A DNA stretch of 64,000 nucleotides from Nitratireductor arenosus (GTDB lineage Bacteria > Pseudomonadota > Alphaproteobacteria > Rhizobiales > Rhizobiaceae), in NCBI RefSeq assembly GCF_009742725.1, contig NZ_WPHG01000003.1, positions 806,001 to 870,000 of the forward strand, in the 5' to 3' direction. The notes beneath the pieces were generated by a model that saw only the letters and a list, made by a program, of their open reading frames with translations, made no database searches and was not told where the DNA came from. Shown here piece by piece: positions 53,398-62,854 of this stretch; the stretch's first letter is position 1, and the number at the start of each line of letters is the position of its first letter. Made by a program: the position numbers and the translations under genes.

Positions 53398-53637
53398 TCG
53401 CCCGGCAAACGTTCGCTGGAGGTTTCGCCGGGACAAATCCGACAAGCCAGCCTCACCGTGCAAGTTCTCGCCCGATAATCCTGTCGCGTCGCGGATTGCT
53501 TCCTGCCGGGACGGAAATTGGCTTCCCCAAATTGCTTCCGTCTCGACATCAATGGCCCCAGGCGCAACGATGTCGTCGACTGCTCGCCGCGACCTGTCGG
53601 ATCGTTAATGCCCCGTCCATCTAGGTTGCGTTCCGGT

Positions 53638-53658
53638 TTATCGGTTGGAATCCGATAA
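53638..53658. promoter_or_regulatory. Dyad upstream of DUF6101 gene
   Basis: TTATCGG (53638-53644), TTGGAAT, CCGATAA (53652-53658): perfect 7-base arms about 145 bases before the DUF6101 start. It could be an operator or an RNA hairpin in the leader. Confidence 0.4.
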
Positions 53659-53803
53659 CCATTTGCCAGATCAGCAAAATTTAACCCAACTTCTTAAGCG
53701 CGCCGGTAAGGTCGCCGCGCTAACCTGCAATCACAAAGAGGCCGGACAACCGGCCCGCGAGGACCGCAAAGCGGCTCTCAGGCGTTGCAGGAAGGCGTAA
53801 TTG

Positions 53804-54367
53804 ATGAACACGGTCTCGAACCCAGTCTGGGCGGGGCGCTATATGCGACTCGACCCGTTCCGGCTCCCCCAGATCGCGAGCTACGCGGCCCGCGACGACT
53901 ATGGCGAGGTAACGATCAAGATCGACAAGCGCGGTGCGGTCATGCACCGTACCTTGGCGCATAGCCGGCTTCCGGTGACGGTCGCGCTGCCGGCCAACGC
54001 GTTCAAGGGCGTAGCCGCCCGCGCGATCGAGGACGAGGACGGCAACGTCACCGTCACGCTCGAACTGCTGCACGGCGATCCCATGCTGTGCGTGCCGCTG
54101 CTCGTTGCCCATGATCTCGACGACATCGCCGCCGACTGGCGCAACTGGGCCGAGGCCTACCGGCTGCCGATGCTGCTGATCGAATCGGACGGCATCGCGC
54201 GCTCGCTGGAGGAATCGCTGAGTTCGGCACAGGCGACGGCCCCTAAGGAACGCCGCAAGCGCCGCGGGTCCGCCCCGCGCCGGCCCCGCTTTCTCGCCCG
54301 CCGCAAGACCGGCGATCTCGGCGTGCGGCTGGTGGTCGGGGGGGACGAGATCATCGCGCGGGCATAG
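53804..54367 (+). CDS. DUF6101 family protein
   Basis: 187-residue protein of a family confined largely to Hyphomicrobiales. Conserved features are the opening RYMRLDPFRLPQIASYAARDD, a beta-rich middle with LPVTVALPANAFKGVAARAIED and a basic tail (KERRKRRGSAPRRPRF). No signal or membrane segment, so cytoplasmic; function unknown. ATG 53804 has AGGAAGG upstream; a TTG three bases earlier is less likely. Convergent with ubiA, 12 bases apart. Confidence 0.8.
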   Translation: MNTVSNPVWAGRYMRLDPFRLPQIASYAARDDYGEVTIKIDKRGAVMHRTLAHSRLPVTVALPANAFKGVAARAIEDEDGNVTVTLELLHGDPMLCVPLLVAHDLDDIAADWRNWAEAYRLPMLLIESDGIARSLEESLSSAQATAPKERRKRRGSAPRRPRFLARRKTGDLGVRLVVGGDEIIARA

Positions 54368-54379
54368 ACCCGTTCTTCC

Positions 54380-55363
54380 TTACACCATCGGTTTGAGCGC
54401 GGCCCACAGGCCGGAGCCGACGAAGCCGGCGAAAATCAGCCAGCCGACGACGGCGTTCGAATGGAAAAGCCGCAGACATTGCGCGCCATCGTTTATGTCG
54501 AGCACGCGGATCTGTCGCGTCATGTGAACCGCCGCCGCCACCAGGCCGGCCAATGCCGGCAACGGTGCCTCGGCCGAGGCGCAGGCGGCCGCCATCAACA
54601 GCAGCGCGCCGCCGTAAAGGCCCGATAGCCAGGTCTTGGTGTGGTCGCCGAAGAGCCGCGCGGTGGACCGCACGCCGACGATGGCGTCATCCTCCTTGTC
54701 CTGATGGGCATAGATAGTGTCGTAGCCGATCACCCACAGGATCGAGCCCGCGTAAAGCAGTAGCGCCGGCGTGTCGAGGCTGCCGAACATCGCCGACCAG
54801 CCCATCAGCGCGCCCCAGGAAAAGGCGAGACCGAGCACGAATTGCGGCCAGTCGGTGACGCGTTTCATGAACGGGTAGGCGGCGATGATCGCAAGCGAGG
54901 CGATGCCAAGCAGGATGGTGAACGGGTTGAACTGCAAAAGCACCACCAGTCCGACCAGCGCCTGCCCGACGACAAAGACCCAGGCCTGGCGTCGCGACAC
55001 CTGGCCGGCCGGCAACGGCCGCGAGCGCGTGCGCTCGACCATTGCGTCGATGTTTTCGTCGACCAGGTCGTTATAGGTGCAGCCCGCGCCGCGCATGGCG
55101 ATCGCACCGATCAGGAAGAGGGCGAGGTGCCAGGGGTTCGGCAACAGGCTCAGGATGGGGTCGCCGGGCCGCGCGTAGGCCGCCGCCGCAAGCGCCGCCG
55201 ACCACCAGCAGGGCCACATCAGCAATTTCCACCCGATCGGCCGGTCCCAGCGTGCGAGTTGGGCGTAGGGCCATATGGCGCGCGGCAGCGCCCGGTAGGC
55301 CCAATGGCCGGACGGCGCGTCGGCGACGCGCCCCTGTTGCTTGACAGACTGGATCTTATCCAT
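54380..55363 (-). CDS. ubiA: 4-hydroxybenzoate polyprenyltransferase
   Basis: Integral-membrane prenyltransferase attaching the polyprenyl tail to 4-hydroxybenzoate in ubiquinone synthesis. The 327-residue protein has the magnesium/diphosphate motifs NDLVDENID and YDTIYAHQD, and RPIGWKLLMWPCWW at the first helix. It would use the product of the prenyl synthase at 38.6 kb. Start ATG 55363 retains a usual polar N-terminus. Confidence 0.95.
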   Translation of the reverse strand: MDKIQSVKQQGRVADAPSGHWAYRALPRAIWPYAQLARWDRPIGWKLLMWPCWWSAALAAAAYARPGDPILSLLPNPWHLALFLIGAIAMRGAGCTYNDLVDENIDAMVERTRSRPLPAGQVSRRQAWVFVVGQALVGLVVLLQFNPFTILLGIASLAIIAAYPFMKRVTDWPQFVLGLAFSWGALMGWSAMFGSLDTPALLLYAGSILWVIGYDTIYAHQDKEDDAIVGVRSTARLFGDHTKTWLSGLYGGALLLMAAACASAEAPLPALAGLVAAAVHMTRQIRVLDINDGAQCLRLFHSNAVVGWLIFAGFVGSGLWAALKPMV

Positions 55364-55395
55364 GCTGGCTGAAGTGGCAGGGGCAGCCGGTCAGG

Positions 55396-55737
55396 TCAAG
55401 ATGACGAATCGTCCGGGGCCAGTGACTTTGCCCAGTCCCGCGACCAGTGCATCAACGGTAGCAGATGCGCGGCAAGGCTCCGACCCTGGTCCGTCAGCCG
55501 GTAGCCATCGGCGCTCCGCTCGACCAGCCGCGCCTCGCGCAGCTCCGCCAGTCGGCCATTAAGGACGCCGGGGCTGGTCTCGGCTGCGTCCTGCAGAGGG
55601 CGGAATTTGAGCGGGCCATTGGAAAGTTCCCAAAGCACGCGCAATTGCGTGCGCCGGCCGAGAAGGTCGAGCAGCGCCATGATCGGACGGCCGGAAGTCG
55701 AACCGCGAACCGGACCGCCGGGCAGGGGTGTCTTCAT
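55396..55737 (-). CDS. HxlR family winged-helix regulator
   Basis: 113-residue HxlR-type regulator: ALLDLLGRRTQLRVLWELSNGPLKFRPLQ, then SPGVLNGRLAELREARLVER as recognition helix and wing. It lacks the N-terminal cysteine used for aldehyde or disulfide sensing in some members. ATG 55737 is preferred; the frame upstream crosses the divergent promoter. It probably controls the divergent carboxymuconolactone-decarboxylase-like gene through the dyad between them. Confidence 0.85.
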   Translation of the reverse strand: MKTPLPGGPVRGSTSGRPIMALLDLLGRRTQLRVLWELSNGPLKFRPLQDAAETSPGVLNGRLAELREARLVERSADGYRLTDQGRSLAAHLLPLMHWSRDWAKSLAPDDSSS

Positions 55738-55749
55738 GCTATTGAATCC

Positions 55750-55772
55750 GTAGCAATTACCTCGTATGCTAC
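55750..55772. promoter_or_regulatory. HxlR-type operator
   Basis: GTAGCA (55750-55755), 11 bases, TGCTAC (55767-55772): a 23-base dyad in the 59-base gap between the divergent HxlR and CMD-family genes. The spacing suits a dimeric winged-helix protein. Confidence 0.65.
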
Positions 55773-55796
55773 CGTTTTTATAGCAGGAGAGCATGA

Positions 55797-56351
55797 ATGT
55801 CAGCACGCATAGACCCGGCGGTCGCGCCGTTTTCGCAAACCATCCAGATACGGCTTGATCAGTTGATGCCGCCCGACGTGCCGCCGCTTCGCCTGTTCAC
55901 CATGCTCGCCCGCGACGAGCGGCTCTTCGTGCGCTTCATGGATGGCGGACTTCTCGACACGGGCAATCTCTCGCTGCGCCACCGCGAAATCGTCATCGAC
56001 CGCGTCACCGCCAACTGCCGCTGCGAATATGAATGGGGCGTACACGTCGTTCTTTTCGCCGCGCGTGCCGGGCTCACGCAGCCCCAGCTTTGCTCGCTGG
56101 CTTGTGGCAACGCCGACGATCCATGCTGGCAAGAGGCGTCCGAACGCGTTTTGATAAGGGTTTGCGATGCGCTGCACGCCCAGGCGAATGTCGACGACGA
56201 TTTGTGGGTGGAATTGTCGTCGCTGTACAGCGAAGAGGCCTGCCTTGAGGTTCTGATGCTCGCCGGCTTCTACCGCACGGTCTCCTACCTCGCCAACGCC
56301 ACCCGCCTGCCGCTCGAGCCTTACGCAGCCCGATTCCCCACCCGGGCTTGA
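55797..56351 (+). CDS. Carboxymuconolactone decarboxylase family protein
   Basis: 184-residue AhpD-like, all-helical protein. The family core is LSLRHREIVIDRVTANCRCE followed by YEWGVHVVLFAARAGLT: C74, C76, E77, W80 and H83 form the likely active site. The spacing C-x-C differs from the C-x2-C of AhpD, so peroxidase-type activity is uncertain and a decarboxylase or redox role is equally possible. ATG 55797 follows AGGAGA by six bases. Paired with the HxlR regulator. Confidence 0.83.
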   Translation: MSARIDPAVAPFSQTIQIRLDQLMPPDVPPLRLFTMLARDERLFVRFMDGGLLDTGNLSLRHREIVIDRVTANCRCEYEWGVHVVLFAARAGLTQPQLCSLACGNADDPCWQEASERVLIRVCDALHAQANVDDDLWVELSSLYSEEACLEVLMLAGFYRTVSYLANATRLPLEPYAARFPTRA

Positions 56352-56434
56352 TGGCTCGGCCAACCCGCCTGCCTCTTGACCTTCGCTGCCCCTGCCAATA
56401 GCGGAACGGCATCGGACAAGCGACGAGGCGGGTA

Positions 56435-57718
56435 ATGAACGTATTTTTGATCGGATCGGGCGGCCGCGAGCACGCGCTGGCATGGAAGCTCGCCGCCTCG
56501 CCGCTGCTTGAAAGGTTCTACGCCGCGCCCGGCAATCCCGGCATCGCCGCCTATGCCGAGACGGTCGACCTCGACGTTGCCGACCATGACGCCGTCGCCA
56601 CCTTCTGCCGGCAAAAGCGGATCGATCTGGTCGTGGTCGGTCCGGAAGCACCTTTGGTGGCCGGGCTCGGCGACGCGCTGCGCGCGGCCGACATCGCCGT
56701 CTTCGGCCCCTCCGCCGCGGCGGCGCAGCTTGAGGGCTCCAAGGGCTTCACCAAGGACCTGTGCGACCGATACGCCATTCCGACCGCCGCCTATCGCCGG
56801 TTCAACAACGCGCCGAAGGCCAAATCCTATCTGCGTGAAAAGGGTGCTCCGATCGTCATCAAGGCCGATGGGCTCGCCGCCGGCAAGGGGGTGACGGTCG
56901 CCATGACGCTGGCCGACGCGCTCGATGCGGTTGACGCCTGTTTCGAAGGCGCCTTCGGCGCGGCGGGCGCTGAAGTGGTGATCGAGGATTTTCTACAGGG
57001 CGAGGAGGCAAGCTTCTTTTGCCTGTGCGATGGCACCACGGCGCTGCCTTTCGGCACCGCCCAGGACCACAAACGGGTCGGCGAGGGCGATACCGGCCCG
57101 AACACCGGCGGCATGGGGGCCTATTCGCCGGCCGCCGTGATGACGCCGGACCTGGTCGAGACCACCATGCGCACGATCGTCGAGCCGACGATGCGCGGGC
57201 TGGCCGAGGCGGGCACGCCGTTTGCCGGCGTGCTTTACGCCGGACTGATGCTGACATCCGACGGCCCCAAGCTGATCGAATACAATGTGCGTTTCGGCGA
57301 CCCCGAATGCCAGGTGCTGATGATGCGGCTCAAGGACGACCTGCTCGTGCTGTTAAAGGCGGCCGCCGACGGCCAGCTCGGCCACATGTCGGCGCGCTGG
57401 CACGACGAGGCCGCGCTCACCGTCGTGATGGCCGCGCGCGGTTATCCCGGCACGCCCGAAAAGGGTTCGCCGATCGCCGGCCTGGAAGCGGCGGCATCGG
57501 ACGAAGGCGTCGAGATATTTCACGCCGGCACCGCCATCGGTGATGGCGGGCTCGTCGCTGATGGCGGACGGGTACTCAACGTCACCGCGCGCGGCGCGTC
57601 CGTGGCCGAAGCGCGCGACCGCGCTTACGCCGCCGTCGACCGGATCGACTGGCCGGGCGGCTTTTGTCGCCGCGACATCGGCTGGCGGGCAATCACGCGC
57701 GAAACGTCGGGCGGATGA
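56435..57718 (+). CDS. purD: Phosphoribosylamine-glycine ligase
   Basis: Second step of de novo purine synthesis, joining glycine to phosphoribosylamine with ATP. The 427-residue ATP-grasp enzyme starts [19 protein letters not shown], with later [52 protein letters not shown] and the metal site [12 protein letters not shown]. Length and motif order are complete. Confidence 0.97.
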   Translation: MNVFLIGSGGREHALAWKLAASPLLERFYAAPGNPGIAAYAETVDLDVADHDAVATFCRQKRIDLVVVGPEAPLVAGLGDALRAADIAVFGPSAAAAQLEGSKGFTKDLCDRYAIPTAAYRRFNNAPKAKSYLREKGAPIVIKADGLAAGKGVTVAMTLADALDAVDACFEGAFGAAGAEVVIEDFLQGEEASFFCLCDGTTALPFGTAQDHKRVGEGDTGPNTGGMGAYSPAAVMTPDLVETTMRTIVEPTMRGLAEAGTPFAGVLYAGLMLTSDGPKLIEYNVRFGDPECQVLMMRLKDDLLVLLKAAADGQLGHMSARWHDEAALTVVMAARGYPGTPEKGSPIAGLEAAASDEGVEIFHAGTAIGDGGLVADGGRVLNVTARGASVAEARDRAYAAVDRIDWPGGFCRRDIGWRAITRETSGG

Positions 57719-57746
57719 ACTGCGGCGCGCTGGGCGTTGCCGGATA

Positions 57747-57974
57747 TCAGTGCGAGAAATCGTCGAACGGGTCCGGCGCCGGCTTGTCGGGCAGCGTGCC
57801 CTCGGCCGCGCGGCGTCGGTGATGCGCCAGCGAACAGGCCGGCGAGCACAAAACGCCCCGGTCGCACCAATAGGCCGGTCCGTCCTCGATTACGCCGTGA
57901 TGGTGATGAAACCCCGTCGCCCCGAAGGACAGGCCGCATTCCACGCATCTCAATTTTTCGGGTCGGGCAAGCAT
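57747..57974 (-). CDS. Small cysteine/histidine-rich (Zn-ribbon-like) protein
   Basis: 75-residue protein with possible metal ligands CVECG, then HHHH (about 23-26) and CDRGVLCSPAC. Two Cys pairs plus a histidine cluster suggest a zinc-binding fold. The tail PDKPAPDPFDDFSH is acidic. I recognise no named family, though the sequence has the look of a conserved rhizobial protein. Convergent with purD. Confidence 0.65.
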   Translation of the reverse strand: MLARPEKLRCVECGLSFGATGFHHHHGVIEDGPAYWCDRGVLCSPACSLAHHRRRAAEGTLPDKPAPDPFDDFSH

Positions 57975-58116
57975 TCCGCCCGATTAGACCGGTCGCGACC
58001 AAATCGCAACGCATGTCGTCCGATCAATTGACGTTTACGTCAAAAAAAACTAGCCCTGAGATGCGCAGGAGCAGGCGCGCGGTTTCCGCCGCGCTTACAA
58101 TCGGGGAGAATGAACG

Positions 58117-59889
58117 ATGTACCGAGCACCCGTCGACGATATCGCCTTTGCCCTCAACGAGGTGGCGGGCCTGCGCGGCGCAATCGAGGACGGGCTTTTT
58201 CCCGACCTTTCGGCTGATCTGGTCGAGGCGATCCTCGGCGAGGCCGGACGTTTCGCCGGCGAGGAGGTCGCACCGCTCGCCAGGATCGGCGACGAGGACG
58301 GCGCGGTGCTGAAGGACGCGGCCGTGACGATGCCCGAGGGCTGGAAGGATCTTTATCGTCGTTGGGTCGACGGTGGCTGGAACGGCCTGTCGCTGCCGCA
58401 AGAGCATGGCGGCCAGGGGCTGCCCGGCATGCTTGGCGTTGCGGCGCTGGAAATGTGGAATTCCGCCTCGATGGCCTTCGGCATCGGCCCGATCCTGACG
58501 ATGGGTGCCGTCGACGCGCTGGAAAAACACGCCAGCGACGCGTTGAAGGCGGTCTATCTGCCCAAGTTGGTCTCCGGCGAATGGATGGGCACGATGAACC
58601 TGACCGAGCCGCAGGCCGGGTCCGACCTGGCCGCGCTGCGCGCGCGCGCCGAACGCGCCGATGACGGCACCTACCGCATCTTCGGCCAAAAAATCTTCAT
58701 CACTTATGGCGAGCACGATTTCACCGACAATATCGTGCATCTGGTTCTGGCGCGCCTGCCCGACGCGCCGGCCGGCACGCGCGGCATCTCGCTGTTTCTG
58801 GTGCCGAAATTCCTGCCGGACGACAATGGCGTGCCGGGCGCGCGCAACGACGTCTTTTGTGCCTCGATCGAACACAAGCTCGGCATTCACGCCTCGCCCA
58901 CCTGCACGATGATCTATGGCGATGGCTTCGCCAAGGATCGTGAGCCCGGCGCCGTCGGCTGGCTGATCGGCGAGGAAAACCGCGGGCTGGCCTGCATGTT
59001 CACGATGATGAACAATGCGCGCTTGGCCGTCGGCATGCAGGGCGTGGCCGTCGCCGAGGCCGCCTATCAAAAGGCGCTCGCCTATGCCCAGGAGCGCCGT
59101 CAGGGCAAGGCCGCCGGCCATGACGGCGACGGCATGGCGCCGATCGTCCTGCATCCCGACGTGCAGCGCAACCTGCTGACGATGGGGGCGTTGACCCAGG
59201 CCGCACGGGCGATCGCCTATTGCTGCGCCCACGCCACCGACATGGCCGAGGCCAAATCGGGCGATGCGGCGCGCCACTGGCAGGAACGTGCCAATCTTCT
59301 GACCCCGGTCGCCAAGGCGTTTGCCACCGATGTCGGCGTCGACGTCGCCTCGCTCGGCGTCCAGGTGCATGGCGGCATGGGGTATGTCGAGGAGACCGGC
59401 GCCGCTGCGCTCTACCGCGACGCCCGCATCGCGCCGATCTACGAGGGCACCAACGGCATCCAGGCGATCGATCTGGTGATGCGCAAGCTGCCGCAGTCGG
59501 GCGGCGAGCACGTGATCGGCTACATCGCCGAACTGCGCGAAGACGTCGAGGCCGTGCGCGCCTCCAACCTGCCCGAATTCGGCCGTAGTGCCGAAAAGAT
59601 CGCCGCCGCGCTCGACGATCTCGAGGCGGCGACCCGCTTCATGCAGGCCGCGCTCGCCGACGGCAGGGCCGACGAGGCGCTGGCGGGCGCGACGCCCTAT
59701 CTGCGGCTGTTTGCCCTGGCCGCCGGCGCAGCCTGCCTCGGCCGTGGCGCGGTGGCAGCGAAATCGGCCGAGCGCATCGCGCTGTGCCGCTTCTTTTGCG
59801 AGAACCTTGCCGGCGAGACCGGCGCCCTGCGCGAACGCGCCTGCGAAGGTGCCGAAAGTCTGGCCCAGGCGGCCGCGGCGCTCAAGTGA
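58117..59889 (+). CDS. Acyl-CoA dehydrogenase, long (FadE/DmdC) type
   Basis: 590-residue flavoenzyme introducing the 2,3-double bond into an acyl-CoA. LPQEHGGQGLPGM, MNLTEPQAGSDLAALRARA and QVHGGMGYVEETGAA are FAD and substrate segments; the catalytic base is E443 in YEGTNGIQAIDL. The extended C-terminal domain (about 130 residues beyond the core) resembles the DmdC group, which includes methylthiopropionyl-CoA dehydrogenase as well as fatty-acid enzymes. Stop to next start is ten bases, so it forms an operon with the enoyl-CoA hydratase. Confidence 0.92.
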   Translation: MYRAPVDDIAFALNEVAGLRGAIEDGLFPDLSADLVEAILGEAGRFAGEEVAPLARIGDEDGAVLKDAAVTMPEGWKDLYRRWVDGGWNGLSLPQEHGGQGLPGMLGVAALEMWNSASMAFGIGPILTMGAVDALEKHASDALKAVYLPKLVSGEWMGTMNLTEPQAGSDLAALRARAERADDGTYRIFGQKIFITYGEHDFTDNIVHLVLARLPDAPAGTRGISLFLVPKFLPDDNGVPGARNDVFCASIEHKLGIHASPTCTMIYGDGFAKDREPGAVGWLIGEENRGLACMFTMMNNARLAVGMQGVAVAEAAYQKALAYAQERRQGKAAGHDGDGMAPIVLHPDVQRNLLTMGALTQAARAIAYCCAHATDMAEAKSGDAARHWQERANLLTPVAKAFATDVGVDVASLGVQVHGGMGYVEETGAAALYRDARIAPIYEGTNGIQAIDLVMRKLPQSGGEHVIGYIAELREDVEAVRASNLPEFGRSAEKIAAALDDLEAATRFMQAALADGRADEALAGATPYLRLFALAAGAACLGRGAVAAKSAERIALCRFFCENLAGETGALRERACEGAESLAQAAAALK

Positions 59890-59899
59890 GGACAGATCG

Positions 59900-60655
59900 A
59901 TGAGCGAACATATCGAGATTGAACGTCGCGGCCCCGTCCAGGCGATCCGGATGAACCGCCCGGACAAGAAAAACGCCATCACCCGGTCTATGTATGCCGC
60001 CATGGCTAGGGCGCTGACCGAGGGCGACGCCGATCCGGCCGTCCGCGTCCACGTTCTCCTCGGCGTGCCGGGGGCGTTTTCCTCCGGCAATGATCTGCAG
60101 GACTTCATGGCTGTCGCCATGGGCGGCAACGGCGGCATGGAGGTCTACGACTTCCTCATCGCGCTCGCCCAGTCGCAAAAGCCGCTGGTCTCGGCCGTCG
60201 ACGGCGTGGCCGTCGGCATCGGCACGACGATCAATCTGCATTGCGACCTGACCTTCGCCACGCCACGCACCGAATTCCGCACGCCCTTCGTCGACCTGGG
60301 GCTGGTGCCGGAGGCCGGCTCCAGCCTGCTCGCGCCGGCCGTGCTCGGCCGCCAGCAGGCCTTCGCCCTGCTTGGGCTCGGCGAGGGGTTTTCGGCCGAA
60401 CGCGCCAGGGCGGCGGGGCTGATCTACGCCGTTGTCGGCGAAGACGAGGTGGAAGCGGCCGCCTTCGCCGCCGCTGACGCGATCGCCGCCAAGCCGCCCG
60501 AGGCGCTGAAGATCGCCCGCGACCTGATGCGCGGTTCGCGCGAACAGGTCGTCGCCCGCATCAAGGAGGAAGGGACCCATTTCCGCGCCCGGCTGAAATC
60601 CGACGAGGCGCGCGCGGCGTTCGTCGCCTTCATGAACCGCAAGAAGGCCGGCTGA
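59900..60655 (+). CDS. Enoyl-CoA hydratase/isomerase (crotonase) family
   Basis: 251-residue crotonase-fold enzyme. NRPDKKNAITRSMYAAMARAL and FSSGNDLQDF form the CoA-binding and oxyanion region; VSAVDGVAVGIGTTINLHCDL and FVDLGLVPEAGSSLL contain the second site. Only one of the two usual catalytic glutamates is evident (E in VPEAGS), which fits isomerase-like members. It probably hydrates or isomerises the product of the upstream dehydrogenase. Confidence 0.9.
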   Translation: MSEHIEIERRGPVQAIRMNRPDKKNAITRSMYAAMARALTEGDADPAVRVHVLLGVPGAFSSGNDLQDFMAVAMGGNGGMEVYDFLIALAQSQKPLVSAVDGVAVGIGTTINLHCDLTFATPRTEFRTPFVDLGLVPEAGSSLLAPAVLGRQQAFALLGLGEGFSAERARAAGLIYAVVGEDEVEAAAFAAADAIAAKPPEALKIARDLMRGSREQVVARIKEEGTHFRARLKSDEARAAFVAFMNRKKAG

Positions 60656-60678
60656 GGGCGGGAACCGCCCGTTCTCTT
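60656..60678 (+). terminator. Small hairpin between convergent genes
   Basis: GGGCGG (60656-60661), GAA, CCGCCC (60665-60670), then GTTCTCTT. Located right after the hydratase stop and before the convergent pdxH end; a weak terminator. Confidence 0.4.
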
Positions 60679-61295
60679 CAGGGATAAAGCCGCGTCTTTT
60701 CCCAACTGCCCTTGCCGTCGGGCTTAAACACCACGCGATCGTGCAGCCGGAACGGACGGTCGTGCCAGAACTCGATCGATTGCGGTTTCAGGCGAAAGCC
60801 GGACCAGTAGGGCGGTCTCGGAATCGCACCCACCGCGTGGCGGGCGGTATATTCGGCGACCGCCTTTTCCAGCGCGAAGCGGCTTTCCAGCGGGCGCGAC
60901 TGTTTCGACGCCCAGGCGCCGATGCGGCTGCCGCGCGGGCGACTGGCGAAATAGGCGTCGGCCTCGGCGTCGGGCACGATCTCCACCGGCCCGCGCAGGC
61001 GCACCTGGCGGCGCAGCGACTTCCAGTGAAAGCACATCGCCGCCTTCATCGAGCCGAGCAGTTCCAAGCCCTTGGCGCTTTCGAAATTGGTGTAGAAGAC
61101 GAAGCCGTCCTGGTCGAACCCCTTCAAAAGCACCATGCGCACGTCGGGCAGGCCGTCCCGGTCGACGGTGGCGAGCGCCACGGCACTGGGATCGTTGGGC
61201 TCGCTCTTTTCGGCGTCCGCCAGCCAGTCGCCGAACAGCCGGACCGGCTCGTCGCGAATGGTGAAGTCATCCTTCGTTAACTGTGTTTCGCCCAT
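60678..61295 (-). CDS. pdxH: Pyridoxamine 5'-phosphate oxidase
   Basis: FMN enzyme completing pyridoxal phosphate synthesis and salvage. The 205-residue protein has [37 protein letters not shown] and [19 protein letters not shown], with the C-terminal dimer segment [10 protein letters not shown]. All FMN- and PLP-contact segments of the family are present. Confidence 0.95.
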   Translation of the reverse strand: MGETQLTKDDFTIRDEPVRLFGDWLADAEKSEPNDPSAVALATVDRDGLPDVRMVLLKGFDQDGFVFYTNFESAKGLELLGSMKAAMCFHWKSLRRQVRLRGPVEIVPDAEADAYFASRPRGSRIGAWASKQSRPLESRFALEKAVAEYTARHAVGAIPRPPYWSGFRLKPQSIEFWHDRPFRLHDRVVFKPDGKGSWEKTRLYP

Positions 61296-61346
61296 AGTCG
61301 ATCATTCGCGGGAGGTAAGATTACGGCCTCGTGAGGAGATGGCGGA

Positions 61347-61814
61347 TTGTCGCGCCGGGTGCAAGCGTCCAGGAGAATTTTGCGGCAAAGAATCGGTTGC
61401 GCCAGCGGCGTGAAGCTGGTTCTGCTGCCGCTGGTCGTCGCGCTGGGCGGCTGCGTATCGAGTGGTTTCGGGCTGGGCGACGACGGGCCTGACAGAACAA
61501 TTGTCACCAGCGCGGTCGCGCCTTCGCCGGCCGCGGCCGTAGACACCGAAACCCGCTCCGACGAAGCCACGATCCGCAACGCGGTCACCTCGGCCAATCT
61601 CGAAACGCTGGCCGGTGGGGCGCTGTCCTGGGCCAATGCGGAGACCGGCTCGCGCGGAGAGGTCGCCACCATCGTCGAATTCGAACGCGACGGCGTGCGC
61701 TGCCGCCGCTTCCGGGTTTCTCGCGAGAGCTTTCAAGGCGTCGCGCTGTTTACCGGTGAAACTTGCCTGACGCCGGGCGCGGGCTGGTGGACGCGCGCTT
61801 TCGAGCCGGTTTGA
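61347..61814 (+). CDS. RT0821/Lpp0805-type surface lipoprotein
   Basis: 155-residue envelope protein. A basic N-terminus and hydrophobic stretch (KLVLLPLVVALGGC) end in the lipobox LGGC, so it is probably a lipoprotein. The mature part, with ALSWANAETGSRGEVATIVEF and CRRFRVSRE, matches the RT0821/Lpp0805 family of surface proteins. The best start is TTG 61347, eight bases after GGAGAT; GTG 61359 is an alternative. Divergent from pdxH. Confidence 0.75.
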   Translation: MSRRVQASRRILRQRIGCASGVKLVLLPLVVALGGCVSSGFGLGDDGPDRTIVTSAVAPSPAAAVDTETRSDEATIRNAVTSANLETLAGGALSWANAETGSRGEVATIVEFERDGVRCRRFRVSRESFQGVALFTGETCLTPGAGWWTRAFEPV

Positions 61815-61930
61815 CATGGCCGCGACTCGCGGCATTGTGCGTTTTACCCGCGAAAAACGGCGCCCGGACTGGAATTTCTTCCTAAAAGTTCGCATATAGC
61901 TCTTCGAGCAACTGACTTCCTCGACAGGCA

Positions 61931-62854
61931 ATGACGATGCGCGATCCGTACGAAGTATTGGGCGTGGCCAAGACCGCGAGCGCCAAGGACATCAAGTCGG
62001 CGTTCCGCAAGCTCGCCAAGAAATATCACCCGGACCAGAATCCGGACGACCCGAAGGCCAAGGAGCGTTTCGCCGCGGCCAACCAGGCCTATGAAATTGT
62101 CGGCGACGCCGAAAAGCGCGCCGCCTTCGACCGCGGCGAGATCGACGCCGAGGGCAAGCCGCGCTTTCACGGGTTCGAAGGCGGCGCGCATGGCGATCCG
62201 TTTGCGGGTTTCCGCCGCGCCGGCGGCGCGGGACCCGGCGGTGCGCGTTTCGAGTTCCGTTCGGGCGGCCCCGACGGGCCCGGCGGCGCGGGCGGCTTCG
62301 GCGACGCCGAGGACATCATCAGCGAATTGTTCGGCCAGGCTTTCCGTCGCGGGGCCGGCGGGGCTTCGGGCCGCGGCCAGCCTCAGGCTGCCGATCTGCG
62401 TGCCACGCTCGACATCACGCTGGAGGAGGTGGCCGGCGGCGCGCAGGTGAGCGCCCAGATGCCCGGTGGCCGTAAGCTCGCCATCAAGCTGCCGCGCTAT
62501 GTCGAGGACGGTCAGACGATCCGGCTCAAGGGTCAGGGCGAACATGGCGGCGACGCGCTCGTCACGTTGCGCTTCAAGCCGCATCCGCGTTATCGAACCG
62601 ACGGTCGTAATCTGCATGTCGATCTTTATGTCGACCTCGCCGATGCCGTGCTCGGCGCCAAGGTTCCGGTCGAGACCGTCAAGGGCAAGATCGCAGTGAC
62701 GGTTCCGCCCTGGTCGGGCTCCGACAAGGTGCTGCGCCTGAAGGGGCGCGGCCTGCCGCACAAATCCGGCGGCGAGGGCGACCTTTTCGTCCACGTGCGC
62801 ATCCTCCTGCCCGAAGACAAGCGCGCCGCGCTCGAGGCGTTTTTCCGCGAGTAA
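61931..62854 (+). CDS. J-domain co-chaperone (DnaJ/CbpA-like)
   Basis: 307-residue DnaJ-family protein lacking the zinc-finger domain. The J domain (about 4-70) has the HPD motif at 33-35; a Gly/Phe-rich linker ([21 protein letters not shown]) follows, then two beta-barrel client-binding domains ([32 protein letters not shown]). It stimulates DnaK ATPase, like CbpA. The start is ATG 61931 or, six bases on, ATG 61937. Confidence 0.92.
   Translation: MTMRDPYEVLGVAKTASAKDIKSAFRKLAKKYHPDQNPDDPKAKERFAAANQAYEIVGDAEKRAAFDRGEIDAEGKPRFHGFEGGAHGDPFAGFRRAGGAGPGGARFEFRSGGPDGPGGAGGFGDAEDIISELFGQAFRRGAGGASGRGQPQAADLRATLDITLEEVAGGAQVSAQMPGGRKLAIKLPRYVEDGQTIRLKGQGEHGGDALVTLRFKPHPRYRTDGRNLHVDLYVDLADAVLGAKVPVETVKGKIAVTVPPWSGSDKVLRLKGRGLPHKSGGEGDLFVHVRILLPEDKRAALEAFFRE

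Larger units (their letters stand above)
53298..53803. other. 506-base intergenic region, no gene recognised
   Basis: No supportable gene. It contains a GC hairpin (53368-53391), a TTATCGG/CCGATAA dyad (53638-53658) and an AT-rich stretch around 53660-53700 that probably holds the promoter of the DUF6101 gene. It marks the right border of the looser island. Confidence 0.55.

Noticed and set aside
53366-53608. 80-codon frame in the gap before DUF6101
   Set aside because: Arg/Ser-rich chance-like translation overlapping a hairpin; no ribosome site.
53681-53697. TTAA-N9-TTAA considered as a CtrA site upstream of DUF6101
   Set aside because: Spacing is 9 bases, not the required 7.
58024-60138. 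704-codon minus-strand frame opposite the acyl-CoA dehydrogenase
   Set aside because: No domain or ribosome site; the plus-strand gene has all family motifs.
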